Below are positions 1 to 10,643 of a stretch of 64,000 nt of DNA, piece after piece. The translations under genes were made by a program, and so were the position numbers. Within the stretch, counting starts at the first letter, position 1. Each line of letters begins with the position of its first letter. The DNA is from Algoriphagus sp. (GTDB taxonomy: Bacteria > Bacteroidota > Bacteroidia > Cytophagales > Cyclobacteriaceae): assembly GCF_029254265.1 (NCBI RefSeq), contig NZ_JAQWXX010000073.1, positions 1 through 64,000 of the forward strand, given 5' to 3'. The notes below the pieces were generated by a model. It saw only the letters and a program-made list of their open reading frames with translations, searched no databases and was not told where the DNA came from.

Positions 1-176
1 AGGCATCGAGCCCCTTGGAAGTTTACCCAAGAGAAGAACCTCTGGCTCATAATTGCCCGATGGAATTAAATAAATGTTGAACCAAACGGTCAACGCTATT
101 TAGGGAAGTACAAAGTACAGCCTTCAGCTTTCTGATTTCTCACTTTAGACTTCTGATTTCCTTCCATTATCTCATA
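1..176. other. window edge, no supported gene
   Basis: An open frame on the plus strand runs from base 1 to a TAA at 67-69 (22 codons) and could be the tail of a gene that begins outside the window. It has no recognisable motif. The rest, up to the helicase stop codon, shows nothing I can name. Confidence 0.3.
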
Positions 177-2435
177 TCAATCCAACTTATTACCAGCAAA
201 AACCATCTTCAAAGTACCATAATCAAATTTACCCTGAAAGTGCTCTCGTAGGGCTGAAACGCTTTTAAAGCGATCAAACTGGGATTTTATTTCAGAGATC
301 ACCTCTTCAGGAAGACAATCGGAAAGTTCAATTCTTCCCAATGCGATTCCATCGGCGAGATGACTTTTGATAGTAGATTCCGCCAATTCGCGCTCCTCCG
401 CAATTTGAGGAATGGTTTTTCCCATTTCGAAAAGTGCAAAAGTCAATTCTTGAGAATCTCCTTTCGCTCGTTTGGGCTTTGCCACACCGGTTTTCTTCTT
501 GCCTGTTTTGGACTTTAGGTTGGTGATTTTTTCTGCAGCTTTTTCCTTAGCTCTATTAATAAACTGCATTCGCAATGCCAAAATTTCCTGATCGAGCTCC
601 TCCATCTTCCCTGGCATATCGCCATTAAGAATGGCTTTAACTATCCGAGCCACTTTACTGATTTCAAGGTATTTTCGAAGCAACATTGCCTCCAGCGATT
701 CTAATCCCTCTTGATATTTTTTGGTTTTACTGAAGAGTTCTACTTGACTTCTCAAGCCAATGACTTGTTGAATCTGATTGGCAATAATCTCACGATAATA
801 CTGACTTCCTTTGTCTAAGCGGTCTTGGAGTTTGGATTGATTTCCCTGATAAACCAACGCCAAAAGTTGTCTTCGAAAACGATCTGAGTTTTCTTTCTCA
901 GATTGAAAGCGCTGCTGAATCGTTGGAATGGCCCCGCGCATTTCTTCATCTTCAAATTCCATACTGCTAGCTTGATCCTTTTGAAAGAATTCCAACTCTT
1001 TTTGTATCGGACTAAAATCAAACGTAGAATCTAAAATATGTGAAACATATTGACTTTGATATTGAATCAGAAGTTCCTCAAGTCGAGTTTGTTTTTTGGC
1101 ACCGACTGAAAAATCTACCACCTTTCGATCTGAGTGAATCAAATCCGATTGAATCCGGCTTCGTAGCACCAATCCATCCAAACTCCTAAGCCTACTCAAG
1201 GCTACATATACTTGCCCAGGAGCGAACGCTTGCCCCACATCAATAATCGCACGATCAAAAGTCAGTCCCTGACTCTTATGAACTGTGACCGCCCAAGCTA
1301 ATTTGATTGGAAATTGAGAAAAAGTACCCACCACTTCTTCATCCAGCTCCTTGGTCTCCGGGTTAATAATGTATTTCTTGTTTTCCCAAGTCTCTTTGCG
1401 AAGCTGGAATTCCTTTTCCGAATCTTGCATTCGTACAATCACTTCAGTCTTGGTAAGTTTAATGACTTTGGCAAGCTTTCCATTGAAGTACTCAGATTGA
1501 CCCGAACTGTCATTTTTAACAAACATGATCTGAGCGCCTTCTCGCAACTCTATGGTCTTGGGCAAAGGAAAAAGTGATTCAGGAAAATCATCCTCCACAT
1601 CAGCATCATAATAAAAAGAAGTGATGTTCAGCGCCTCAAGTTCTTTCTGATTAAGCTGATCAGCTTTGTAATTATGGGTGGTGATCGTGATACAGGGCGG
1701 TAAGTCTTTTACCTCATCGGCCGATCGATAATGAGCATTGAGCAACTTCACATCCTCTGCTGTCACTTCATTGTCTCGGAGATGATTCAAAACTCGTATA
1801 AACTCATCATCCTGTTGGCGGAATATTTTATCCAATTCCAAATACACCATCCCGGAATTTTGAAGAGCTTTTGCTTCAAAGAAATGCATACTTGGATAAA
1901 ATTGCCTTAAAACCTCCCATTCTTGATCCCTAACGATCGGAGGCAGCTGGTACAAATCCCCAATCATCAAGACTTGAACACCTCCAAAAGGATCTCTATA
2001 ATTCCCTTTGACGCTTCGCATCCGATAGTCGATCGCATCCAAAACATCTGCACGAAGCATACTGACCTCATCGATAACCAAAAGATCAACTGCTTTTAAG
2101 ACATTCTTCCGAAGTTGATTTAAAGGATGTTTTCTGGCTAATGTATGCTGGGTAAAAAAGCCAAATTGGCTAGTGAAATTACCTTCTGGTTCCCTTACAG
2201 GAAGAAAACTCCCCAATGGAAGAAGAAATTGCGAATGAATTGTAACTCCTTTTGCATGCAATGCTGCAATACCAGTTGGTGCCAAAATCACATGACGCTT
2301 ATGGGTTTTCCGAACGAGATCCCTTAAAAAAGTGGTTTTTCCTGTTCCTGCCTTCCCGGTCAAAAAAATTGGTGCACCAGTATTGTTGACAAATTTAGCT
2401 GCCAACTCTAACCGATCCGTTGATTCATTTTCCAT
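177..2435 (-). CDS. Pif1/RecD2-like superfamily 1 DNA helicase with C-terminal helicase HTH domain
   Basis: A 752-aa cytoplasmic ATP-dependent DNA helicase, probably unwinding DNA 5'-3' during repair or recombination. Visible motifs are Walker A GKAGTGKTT (residues 27-35), Walker B IDEVSM (121-126), and a late motif VTVHKSQGLTF followed by VYVALSR, which is the UvrD_C_2/Pif1 signature. The last ~90 residues (TIPQIAEERELAESTIKSHL) read as the HTH_40 domain found at the C-terminus of RecQ and Pif1 helicases. A lysine-rich linker lies between ~610 and 660. This length and domain order are usual for Bacteroidota Pif1-like proteins. The ATG at 2435 is the first residue before a conserved N-terminus. 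The gene stands alone, divergent from the PaiB-like gene. The helicase assignment is firm; the exact DNA substrate is not visible. Confidence 0.88.
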   Translation of the reverse strand: MENESTDRLELAAKFVNNTGAPIFLTGKAGTGKTTFLRDLVRKTHKRHVILAPTGIAALHAKGVTIHSQFLLPLGSFLPVREPEGNFTSQFGFFTQHTLARKHPLNQLRKNVLKAVDLLVIDEVSMLRADVLDAIDYRMRSVKGNYRDPFGGVQVLMIGDLYQLPPIVRDQEWEVLRQFYPSMHFFEAKALQNSGMVYLELDKIFRQQDDEFIRVLNHLRDNEVTAEDVKLLNAHYRSADEVKDLPPCITITTHNYKADQLNQKELEALNITSFYYDADVEDDFPESLFPLPKTIELREGAQIMFVKNDSSGQSEYFNGKLAKVIKLTKTEVIVRMQDSEKEFQLRKETWENKKYIINPETKELDEEVVGTFSQFPIKLAWAVTVHKSQGLTFDRAIIDVGQAFAPGQVYVALSRLRSLDGLVLRSRIQSDLIHSDRKVVDFSVGAKKQTRLEELLIQYQSQYVSHILDSTFDFSPIQKELEFFQKDQASSMEFEDEEMRGAIPTIQQRFQSEKENSDRFRRQLLALVYQGNQSKLQDRLDKGSQYYREIIANQIQQVIGLRSQVELFSKTKKYQEGLESLEAMLLRKYLEISKVARIVKAILNGDMPGKMEELDQEILALRMQFINRAKEKAAEKITNLKSKTGKKKTGVAKPKRAKGDSQELTFALFEMGKTIPQIAEERELAESTIKSHLADGIALGRIELSDCLPEEVISEIKSQFDRFKSVSALREHFQGKFDYGTLKMVFAGNKLD

Positions 2436-2538
2436 ACAACTAACTTACTAAAAAATTGAGTTTGAATTAAATTGAAATTGACTTTGAGCCCTTAATTTTC
2501 ATAGTTTAGATCAAAATTAGAAAGAAGCCCCAAAAGCC

Positions 2539-3171
2539 ATGTACATCCATCCGATTAATATCTGGGAGGACGAGCCTCAAATCATTGCATTTATCAGGCA
2601 AAATGCCTTTGGCACACTAGTCGCTCAGGTAAATCAACGTCCGCATGGAACTCATTTGCCATTTGTGTTAGACAAAAATTCAGATGGAAAAGCCATTCTT
2701 ACCGGTCACATTGCAAGAGCAAATCCGCAATGGAAATCTATACCTGACCAATCTGAGGTCTTGGTGATGTTTCAAGGTCCGCATGCCTACATTTCGTCTT
2801 CATGGTACAATCATGAAAATGTTCCTACCTGGAATTATTTAGCTGTGCACGTCTATGGGAAAATTCGAATTATCGAAGGGGAGGAATTATTGGATCATCT
2901 AAAAACCCTAGTGAATATTTATGAAGAAGGCCGGCCTAACCGAGTGACTGTGGAAGGAATGAGTGATAATTACCTGCAGAGTCAGATTCGAGCTTTGGTA
3001 GGTTTTGAGATAGTCATTACTGAGGTGCAAGCTAGCGCAAAGCTTTCTCAGAATCGCGATGAAACCAATTATGATAACATTGTTGCTCAACTCTCAAAAA
3101 GCGAATTGGACCTAGATAAAAAAATAGCATCCGAAATGAAGGAATTTAAAAACAGAAAGAAGAAATCTTAA
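2539..3171 (+). CDS. PaiB-family FMN-binding negative transcriptional regulator
   Basis: A 210-aa protein of the PaiB family, which has a split-barrel flavin-binding fold. Family signatures are RPHGTHLPF (34-42), GPHAYISSSWY (80-90) and VPTWNYLAVHVYG (95-107). The C-terminal 30 residues are lysine/glutamate-rich and probably helical. Bacillus PaiB is described as a repressor of protease and sporulation genes, but most family members have only been inferred to bind FMN, so the regulatory role here is a family-level guess. The length matches the family. No paiA-like acetyltransferase lies next to it. Confidence 0.85.
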   Translation: MYIHPINIWEDEPQIIAFIRQNAFGTLVAQVNQRPHGTHLPFVLDKNSDGKAILTGHIARANPQWKSIPDQSEVLVMFQGPHAYISSSWYNHENVPTWNYLAVHVYGKIRIIEGEELLDHLKTLVNIYEEGRPNRVTVEGMSDNYLQSQIRALVGFEIVITEVQASAKLSQNRDETNYDNIVAQLSKSELDLDKKIASEMKEFKNRKKKS

Positions 3172-3190
3172 ACTCCTTAAGACTTTTTTT
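3166..3190 (+). terminator. weak rho-independent terminator after the PaiB-like gene
   Basis: Arms TCTTAA (3166-3171) and TTAAGA (3177-3182) enclose a 5-nt loop and are followed by CTTTTTTT. The stem is short and AT-rich and overlaps the stop codon, so the call is tentative. Confidence 0.4.
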
Positions 3191-3217
3191 CATTTCCGGG
3201 AATAAGATTGTTGCATT

Positions 3218-4804
3218 TCATTTTTGACTGAACAATTGAACCACATCACTTGGGACAATCTGAATTAACCCGTCTTTTGTACTTTCCCAAATCAGGTTGA
3301 AAGGCCCTCTAGAAATATTCCGCTTTGTTTGATATGCTGCTATTTTATACTTGGCAGAAGTAGGCATATTGCTTTTGGAAGTCAACATATTTGCCAATGT
3401 GGTATTCAACTTATTTTTAGAATGATCTTTCCCCAATATTTCCAATTTCAAATCCTCATAGTCAAAAGTTAGGTGATTGGAAGAGCTGAACCTGCTTCCT
3501 TCCATTTGTAAGTAAACTGAATGGACTTTCCCAGAGGAGACCTTAACATTTGCAATTCGCTCCAACAAATCATTTAATTCAGATAATTCAAAACCAGATA
3601 TTCGAGCCTGAACGCTATATGAGCCCAAATCATAAGGCGACAAAATATCCAATTGTACAGGAGCTATCTCATTGAAAATTGCATTGGCTTGAATTTTTAA
3701 GTTCAAATCTTTTTGCAAAGAATCTGTTGATATCACATTGATAATCTCCGAGGTTAGATTTCCAAAATTAAAAACAATGGGACTGGACTGACCGGGAAGC
3801 AGCTCCCGATATACAACTTTTGAGTTACTGATACGAATGGTATCCAAGTAGATTGGGAAAGGAATTTGTTCAATCATTCCCTCAAAAAGTGGTTTTTCAG
3901 GCTCGTCAGGACGAGGTTTATTTTTATCCCGGTAATCATCAATTATCAAACTATCAAAGGCTGCCAGTCCTGCAATGATTTGCCAATTGCCATAAATACT
4001 GTTTTTCTCATCGATATAGCTTAAGGAAAGTGACTTCAACGCCAATTCGATAACATCACTTTGATAAACCATCGTCTTCACGGTTTCTTCCCAATCCTCG
4101 TATTTCAGAGTAATATCCTGAAACACGATTTTTTTAGCCTCTGAGTCAAACTCCATGGTACCGAGCTTGAAACTTTGTTTATTCGGCAGGTTCACCAAAA
4201 GGTTTTTTAGGCTTATCTGGATCGATTCCACCTGAAAGGGAACTAAATTCTGGACAATTACCGAATCTGATATTATTCCTTCTGCGGAGATATTTAGATC
4301 TGTGAAATGCGCGAAAGGTCTGATACTGTCTACTTGAACAAGAAATTCGGCGGTGCCATTTCTGAGTTCAAAATTACTAATCACCCCACGGGAAATAATA
4401 TCCTGAAAAACCCCTTGAAGAGCTTCCGAGTTATCCTCAGGTCGACCTTGGACTTCCTTTTGAATCAGTCGAAATCCTGGCTCATCTAGCAAAACCCGAT
4501 CAATTGTCAACTTGCGATTAAATAATAAATCCAAAAAACTCACACCGCTCAATTCAATGCTAATCAAAGAGCCACTTACTTTAGTGGAACTCGTCGAATC
4601 CAAAGGGACCAATCGAATTTTCTCAAGACTAACATTACCTTTTAAAAGGGTGACGGAAATATTTTCAAAAAGAAGATCATACTTTCTGGTTGGATTAGAA
4701 TTTATTAATTGAGAAATCCTTTTTTCGAAATAAAGCTCCAAACCAAAAGCCAGTCCGGCAAGTAATCCAGCTAGTAGTAAAATCCCAACAAATAATTTTT
4801 TCAT
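3218..4804 (-). CDS. AsmA-like / DUF748-type membrane-anchored envelope protein
   Basis: A 528-aa protein with one N-terminal membrane segment (about residues 4-25) and a long periplasmic part made of repeated short amphipathic beta strands. The early pattern, with a strand, a helix and then DRVLLDEPGFRLIQ, resembles the AsmA/DUF748/TamB superfamily, which bridges the inner and outer membranes and is linked to lipid transport or outer-membrane assembly. I do not see a TamB C-terminal domain. The length is typical of Bacteroidota AsmA-like proteins annotated as hypothetical. It converges with the PaiB-like gene and has no operon partner. Family membership is likely; the precise role is unknown. 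Confidence 0.6.
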   Translation of the reverse strand: MKKLFVGILLLAGLLAGLAFGLELYFEKRISQLINSNPTRKYDLLFENISVTLLKGNVSLEKIRLVPLDSTSSTKVSGSLISIELSGVSFLDLLFNRKLTIDRVLLDEPGFRLIQKEVQGRPEDNSEALQGVFQDIISRGVISNFELRNGTAEFLVQVDSIRPFAHFTDLNISAEGIISDSVIVQNLVPFQVESIQISLKNLLVNLPNKQSFKLGTMEFDSEAKKIVFQDITLKYEDWEETVKTMVYQSDVIELALKSLSLSYIDEKNSIYGNWQIIAGLAAFDSLIIDDYRDKNKPRPDEPEKPLFEGMIEQIPFPIYLDTIRISNSKVVYRELLPGQSSPIVFNFGNLTSEIINVISTDSLQKDLNLKIQANAIFNEIAPVQLDILSPYDLGSYSVQARISGFELSELNDLLERIANVKVSSGKVHSVYLQMEGSRFSSSNHLTFDYEDLKLEILGKDHSKNKLNTTLANMLTSKSNMPTSAKYKIAAYQTKRNISRGPFNLIWESTKDGLIQIVPSDVVQLFSQK

Positions 4805-5058
4805 TGCTGAAAAATAGCTTAAACAATCGAATTATTAACCAATTGAATTTGACGAGGTCCCCTTCAATTTAAAGAATACTTATTGACCTAATAAGGAATA
4901 TAATTTTAACTTTAAAAATGGGTTTAAGCCAAAATAGTCTCATACTTATCAATACTTAGCCCTTACCTCTGGAAAGAAATAGTTTAGGGAACAGGTTAAA
5001 ATGAAATATGAATCGAGATTTCATCTTTTTTTTACTACTTGAGATCAGAAATATTAAA

Positions 5059-5868
5059 ATGAAACAACTAATCCTTTTGAATTTTTTATTTGCTTTAAGT
5101 ATCAATTTTACTGATGCTCAGCAGATAAGTGTAATATCCTACAACATCTACCACGGGGAAAATCCCACTCAACCAGGAAACCCTACCCTAGATTCCATTG
5201 CCGAATACCTTATTCGTTTGCAACCAGACGCCATTGCGCTACAAGAAGTGGATAGTATGACACTTCGCTCAGTGAATAGTTATGGTGAAAAAGTCGATCT
5301 GATCTCCAAACTCGCTATTAAAACAGGTTATAAAGGTTATTTCGGCAGATCAATGGCATTTGATGGCGGAGCTTATGGAAATGGAATTTTAAACAAAAAA
5401 TCCAATGGCAAGGGCTATCATACGCTAGCCCTTCCAAATCCTGCCAATGGGGAGCCTAGAGGAATGGTATGGTCGCAACTTGAGCTGCAGAATTTATCAG
5501 AAATTTACATTGGGAATACGCATCTTGACCATGAATTTGAAGAAAATCGAATAGCCCAAGTCGATTCCTTATTCTCGTATGCCGAGTCCCTTCCACTCCC
5601 TGCTTTTGTCATGGGCGATTTTAACTTTGAGGAAGGTTCGGAAGCCTATAAGAGAATCCCAACCCATTGGAAAGATGCGGGAAGAGAAGCCGGTAATTAT
5701 GAACCCACTTATCCAGGTACAGACGGTAAACGAATCGACTACCTTTTTTATGATTCGACTTATTTTCAACTCATTAGCTATGAGGTGATCCAGCTCCCCT
5801 ATTCAGATCACTATGCCATTCTGGTTACGCTGGAATTGATTAAAAGAAAGAAAGATTCCGGAAACTAA
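5059..5868 (+). CDS. secreted endonuclease/exonuclease/phosphatase (EEP) family protein
   Basis: A 269-aa exported protein from the ATG at 5059. I prefer this start to the upstream in-frame ATG at 5008 because it opens directly with a signal peptide (MKQLILLNFLFALS, cleavage after TDA) and follows an A-rich stretch. EEP motifs are present in order: SYNIYHG, ALQEVDS (metal-binding Glu), GNTHLDHE, MGDFNFEEGSEAY and the final SDHYAI with the catalytic His. The family contains DNase I-like nucleases, sphingomyelinases and inositol phosphatases, and the sequence does not tell which substrate is used. The position, next to a secreted GH109-type enzyme on the opposite strand, is compatible with nutrient scavenging in the periplasm. 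Confidence 0.85.
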   Translation: MKQLILLNFLFALSINFTDAQQISVISYNIYHGENPTQPGNPTLDSIAEYLIRLQPDAIALQEVDSMTLRSVNSYGEKVDLISKLAIKTGYKGYFGRSMAFDGGAYGNGILNKKSNGKGYHTLALPNPANGEPRGMVWSQLELQNLSEIYIGNTHLDHEFEENRIAQVDSLFSYAESLPLPAFVMGDFNFEEGSEAYKRIPTHWKDAGREAGNYEPTYPGTDGKRIDYLFYDSTYFQLISYEVIQLPYSDHYAILVTLELIKRKKDSGN

Positions 5869-5884
5869 ATCTATTAATCGTCCT

Positions 5885-7270
5885 TTATCTTAAAGTAATC
5901 GGAACTGGCTTATTTGTTTTCCAATTTCCTGCAGTGAAATCAGGCACATCAATCGAATTCGATCTATTCATCACCGACCATTCACTCAATGGAGAAATAC
6001 TGCTCCATAATGCAGCATCATAGACATCCTGATCCAGTGGAAGACCATTTCGAAGGCAATCGATCAGACGCCAATCCATCATAAAGTCCATGCCTCCATG
6101 ACCTCCGACTTGCTTGGCTAGCTCACCCACTTTCTGGACAATCTCAGGCGTATACTTTTTTGTCAGTTCAGCCATTTCTTCCTCTTTCATCCAAGCATGG
6201 CCTTTAGACACTTTTTGCTCAGGATATTTCTGAGCATAGCCTTCGGTGCCACTGACCACATGAAGTCGAGAATACGGTCTTGGCGAGGTCACATCATGTT
6301 GGATCATGATTGACTTGCCCTGCTTGGTCTTCACGACAGTTGTATTCATATTGCCTCGATAGTTTTTTGAAGCGAATTCTGCCCAGAACATATCCTCTTT
6401 TGCCAACTTCTCTGCTTCTTTCTTCATCAAAAAATCATTGGAAGAGAGCGAGCTCAGGTAATCCATCTGATCTCCTCGGTTGATATTTAGAATCTGGCAG
6501 ATTGGACCTAATCCATGGGTAGGATAAAGATTCCCATTTCGATAGTTTTCTTTTAGCCTCCACATATCTTGATAACCAGTATCCTTATCGAAATTCAGCC
6601 AAAGTAAATCGTGAATATAGGCACCTTCTACATGTACAACCTCCCCGAAAAATCCCTCACGGGCCATTTTCAAAGTCATCAATTCAAAAAAATCATAACA
6701 GCAGTTTTCCAACTGCATACAATGCTTTTTGGTACGCTCAGAAGTTTCTACCAATTGCCAACACTCGTCAAGTGTACGGGCAGCAGGGACTTCAGTTGCT
6801 GCATGCTTTCCAGCTTCCATAGCATAGACAGCCATTGGGGTATGCCACTCCCAAGGAGTAGCGATATAAATCAGATCCAGGTCTGTACGGTCACACATTT
6901 CCTTCCAGGAATAGACATTTCCAGAGTAGCCTTGAGGTTGGTGCGAAGTACCTTTTAACTGCTCTTTGGCTTTTTCCACTCGCTCCGGTAATAAATCACA
7001 AAGTGCTTTAATCTCTACTCCTTCGATTTTACTCAATCGATCTACAGCCCCAGGGCCGCGCATTCCCAATCCAACAATTCCTACACGTACAGTCTCCAAC
7101 TTAGGAGCCGCAAATCCGGACATATTAAAAGATTGAATTCGATTGATTCCTCTGGCAGCTTGAGCAGGAAGTTTTTCCAGATCCATTCCAAAAGCCGATC
7201 CAGCTCCAAATAATCCAAGCCCCATCAGGCCAGTTGATTTCAAAAATTCGCGCCTTTTATTATTGTCCAT
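5885..7270 (-). CDS. Gfo/Idh/MocA-family protein, probable GH109 alpha-N-acetylgalactosaminidase
   Basis: A 461-aa protein that begins with a twin-arginine signal (NKRREFLKST, residues 4-13), so it is probably exported folded with its NAD cofactor. The Rossmann motif GIVGLGMRGPG lies at 64-74. The conserved catalytic region includes EWHTPMAVYAMEAGKHAATEV, and CYDFFELMTLKMAREGFFGE follows. These segments match family GH109, in which glycoside cleavage uses a transient NAD oxidation-elimination mechanism. A role in removing terminal GalNAc from glycans is inferred from the family. Other Gfo/Idh/MocA dehydrogenases are the alternative, but the TAT signal and length favour GH109. Confidence 0.8.
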   Translation of the reverse strand: MDNNKRREFLKSTGLMGLGLFGAGSAFGMDLEKLPAQAARGINRIQSFNMSGFAAPKLETVRVGIVGLGMRGPGAVDRLSKIEGVEIKALCDLLPERVEKAKEQLKGTSHQPQGYSGNVYSWKEMCDRTDLDLIYIATPWEWHTPMAVYAMEAGKHAATEVPAARTLDECWQLVETSERTKKHCMQLENCCYDFFELMTLKMAREGFFGEVVHVEGAYIHDLLWLNFDKDTGYQDMWRLKENYRNGNLYPTHGLGPICQILNINRGDQMDYLSSLSSNDFLMKKEAEKLAKEDMFWAEFASKNYRGNMNTTVVKTKQGKSIMIQHDVTSPRPYSRLHVVSGTEGYAQKYPEQKVSKGHAWMKEEEMAELTKKYTPEIVQKVGELAKQVGGHGGMDFMMDWRLIDCLRNGLPLDQDVYDAALWSSISPLSEWSVMNRSNSIDVPDFTAGNWKTNKPVPITLR

Positions 7271-7502
7271 GGTTTTTATGTTGAGTTTCTATGCTATAGC
7301 TAATTAAAAAAAAATAAAGGAAGATAGATAGCGAAATATAAAAAGTTCAACAATCTTCTTAAAAAAATTGACCTTAGACAGCATTCGAAATTCAAATTTT
7401 ACCTGAAGTAATCGCGAAAAACACTTCTCTATATGACCACTACTGAAAACTGGTTGAAATATCATTTGGGGAGACTTTTTATATCTCCCCACGCTGATAT
7501 TT

Positions 7503-7931
7503 TTAATTTAAGGGGATTGAAATGTGGACCGAGGGAATTGACTTTGGGATATTCCCTGCATACCTTAGGTTATTTAATGGCTGATTCTTAAAACTAATCT
7601 TTGCGGTTTTCTTGGCATTAGAGCTAGAACTGATAAAGAGAGGAACACTTCCCAATGCAGCCAAGCCTCCGACTACAAACATAGCACCTCCTATGCCAGC
7701 CTTGTTTTCCTCTGCGTCGGAAGCACCGAATAGTATGAAGTTTTCGTCAAAAAGGATAGCCCCTGTGACTGCCATGGCCACTCCTCCACCAAGGAGAATC
7801 CAAGCTGTGGTTTTTTGTTTACGGCTTTTTTCCAAATAGTTTTCCTTGGACATTTCTTGGGCGAAAGTTTGAGTGGAAAAACCCAACAGAAAAGCGGTAA
7901 TCAAAACGGTCAAAATAAGTTTAGTTTTCAT
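7503..7931 (-). CDS. small exported membrane protein of unknown function
   Basis: A 142-aa protein with a signal peptide (MKTKLILTVLITAFLLGFS, Ala-x-Ala-like cleavage at TFAQ) and two further hydrophobic segments, around TAWILLGGGVAMAVTGAILF and IGGAMFVVGGLAALGSVPLF, followed by a polar tail. Proteins of this build are common in Bacteroidota and have no assigned role. I do not recognise a domain. It lies alone next to the CRISPR trailer with no visible link to the CRISPR system. Confidence 0.6.
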   Translation of the reverse strand: MKTKLILTVLITAFLLGFSTQTFAQEMSKENYLEKSRKQKTTAWILLGGGVAMAVTGAILFDENFILFGASDAEENKAGIGGAMFVVGGLAALGSVPLFISSSSNAKKTAKISFKNQPLNNLRYAGNIPKSIPSVHISIPLN

Positions 7932-8206
7932 CGCTTTAATTTGTTTAAGTGAAAAATTTGAATTTTGATGAAAATTATATTTGAGATCTATGGAAAACCA
8001 TAAATAAAAGCAGGTCTCTCAATGATTTTGATCATTTGTATTTAGGCTGATAATCTGGTCAAATTCAGGAAGGTCATTTCTTGAGTTAGAAAAATATTTT
8101 TTAACCCATACCCCTTCAAAACAAGCTGGGACTGATTTGGGAATCATTTAGGAAAATCCATTTAGCTACTGATTAGGGTATCCCTTCTAAAATTAAGACC
8201 AACTTT

Positions 8207-9010
8207 GGAGTGAATTGCTTTCAAAATGTATCTTTCCAATGGAAATCACAGCGTATCCTTCGTAGTTCCATTCCATAGGGATGTTGTGAATTGCTTTCAA
8301 AATGTATCTTTCCAATGGAAATCACAGCTGAAATTAATATGTGTCCAATAGCTTCTTTGTTGTGAATTGCTTTCAAAATGTATCTTTCCAATGGAAATCA
8401 CAGCTCAGACTTTGATTCGCCACCACAATAAGCCGTTGTGAATTGCTTTCAAAATGTATCTTTCCAATGGAAATCACAGCATCAAAGAATACTTTTTGCT
8501 CATCCTCAGAGTTGTGAATTGCTTTCAAAATGTATCTTTCCAATGGAAATCACAGCTCATCTGCACAACATTTGCAAACGTATTCAGTTGTGAATTGCTT
8601 TCAAAATGTATCTTTCCAATGGAAATCACAGCGAGCTTTGTCGTCGTTGTGGATTAGGACTGGTTGTGAATTGCTTTCAAAATGTATCTTTCCAATGGAA
8701 ATCACAGCTTAAGCAACTAAACGAAGAAACGAAATGATGTTGTGAATTGCTTTCAAAATGTATCTTTCCAATGGAAATCACAGCAAAATAATATCACGCC
8801 AATCCAAGCCAGCCGTTGTGAATTGCTTTCAAAATGTATCTTTCCAATGGAAATCACAGCTCTTGAGCTACGTTCACCTGTAAGAATCTGTTGTGAATTG
8901 CTTTCAAAATGTATCTTTCCAATGGAAATCACAGCGTCAAAAATTGGTATTGTATTTCTTTTTAGTTGTGAATTGCTTTCAAAATGTATCTTTCCAATGG
9001 AAATCACAGC
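8207..9010 (+). CRISPR. type II-C CRISPR array, 11 repeats and 10 spacers
   Basis: Eleven copies of a 46-bp repeat that opens GTTGTGAATTGCTTTC and closes GGAAATCACAGC. Repeats start at 8207, 8283, 8359, 8435, 8511, 8587, 8663, 8739, 8815, 8890 and 8965. The first eight spacers are 30 bp and the last two 29 bp. All repeats are identical except that the first has GGA instead of GTT at its outer end, which marks 8207 as the old (trailer) end. The 5' 22 bases of the repeat after the first G are the exact complement of the tracrRNA anti-repeat, so crRNAs are read left to right, toward the cas genes. Spacers differ from one another, and I could not match any to the rest of the window by eye. Confidence 0.98.
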
Positions 9011-9070
9011 ATACCCCACGATAAGTGGCTGGTATGCTGTGATTTATCACCGTTTTTAGAAATCTAAAAA
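9001..9070 (+). other. two perfect inverted repeats at the cas-proximal end of the array
   Basis: AAATCACAGCATACC (9001-9015) pairs perfectly with GGTATGCTGTGATTT (9031-9045). The first ten bases are the end of the last CRISPR repeat. An inner CCAC (9016-9019) / GTGG (9025-9028) stem with a GATAA loop extends the hairpin. A second palindrome follows: TTTTTAGA (9053-9060), AA, TCTAAAAA (9063-9070). The structure could be a terminator for rightward array transcripts, a leader element used in spacer integration, or both. Confidence 0.7.
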
Positions 9071-9112
9071 ATGATGGTCTTTTACTCTCATTTTGGGTAG
9101 GTGTCGGTGTTT

Positions 9113-9145
9113 AACTTTTCCAAAGTTTCGAACTTTGGAAAAGTT
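9113..9145. repeat. REP-like palindrome, copy 1
   Basis: A perfect 33-bp inverted repeat with arms AACTTTTCCAAAGTTT and AAACTTTGGAAAAGTT sharing a central C/G junction (TTTCGAAC). It lies 20 bp after the cas2 stop codon. Read rightward it is followed by more T residues, so it could terminate array transcripts. The same palindrome recurs at 10595-10628 and 10991-11023. Confidence 0.85.
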
Positions 9146-9164
9146 TTTCTCTATCAACCCTAAT

Positions 9165-10568
<1,404 letters not shown>

Positions 10569-10594
10569 AAATGATGTGTTATGGTATTTTATCA

Positions 10595-10628
10595 AACTTT
10601 TCCAAAGTTTTAAAACTTTGGAAAAGTT
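10595..10628. repeat. REP-like palindrome, copy 2
   Basis: A perfect 34-bp palindrome, arms AACTTTTCCAAAGTTTT / AAAACTTTGGAAAAGTT, lying between the RAYT stop and the cas1 start. It differs from the other two copies only at the centre (TTTTAAAA instead of TTTCGAA). Its position makes it part of the leader of cas1 in a polycistronic message. Confidence 0.85.
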
Positions 10629-10643
10629 GTTTCACTCCAATGG

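Noticed and set aside
7304-7492. 62-codon minus-strand frame after the GH109-type gene
   Set aside because: No signal, domain or start context; the composition is that of AT-rich intergenic DNA.
8454-9059. Open frames on both strands across the CRISPR array
   Set aside because: They are periodic translations of the 46-bp repeat and spacers; the repeat has no stop in these frames.
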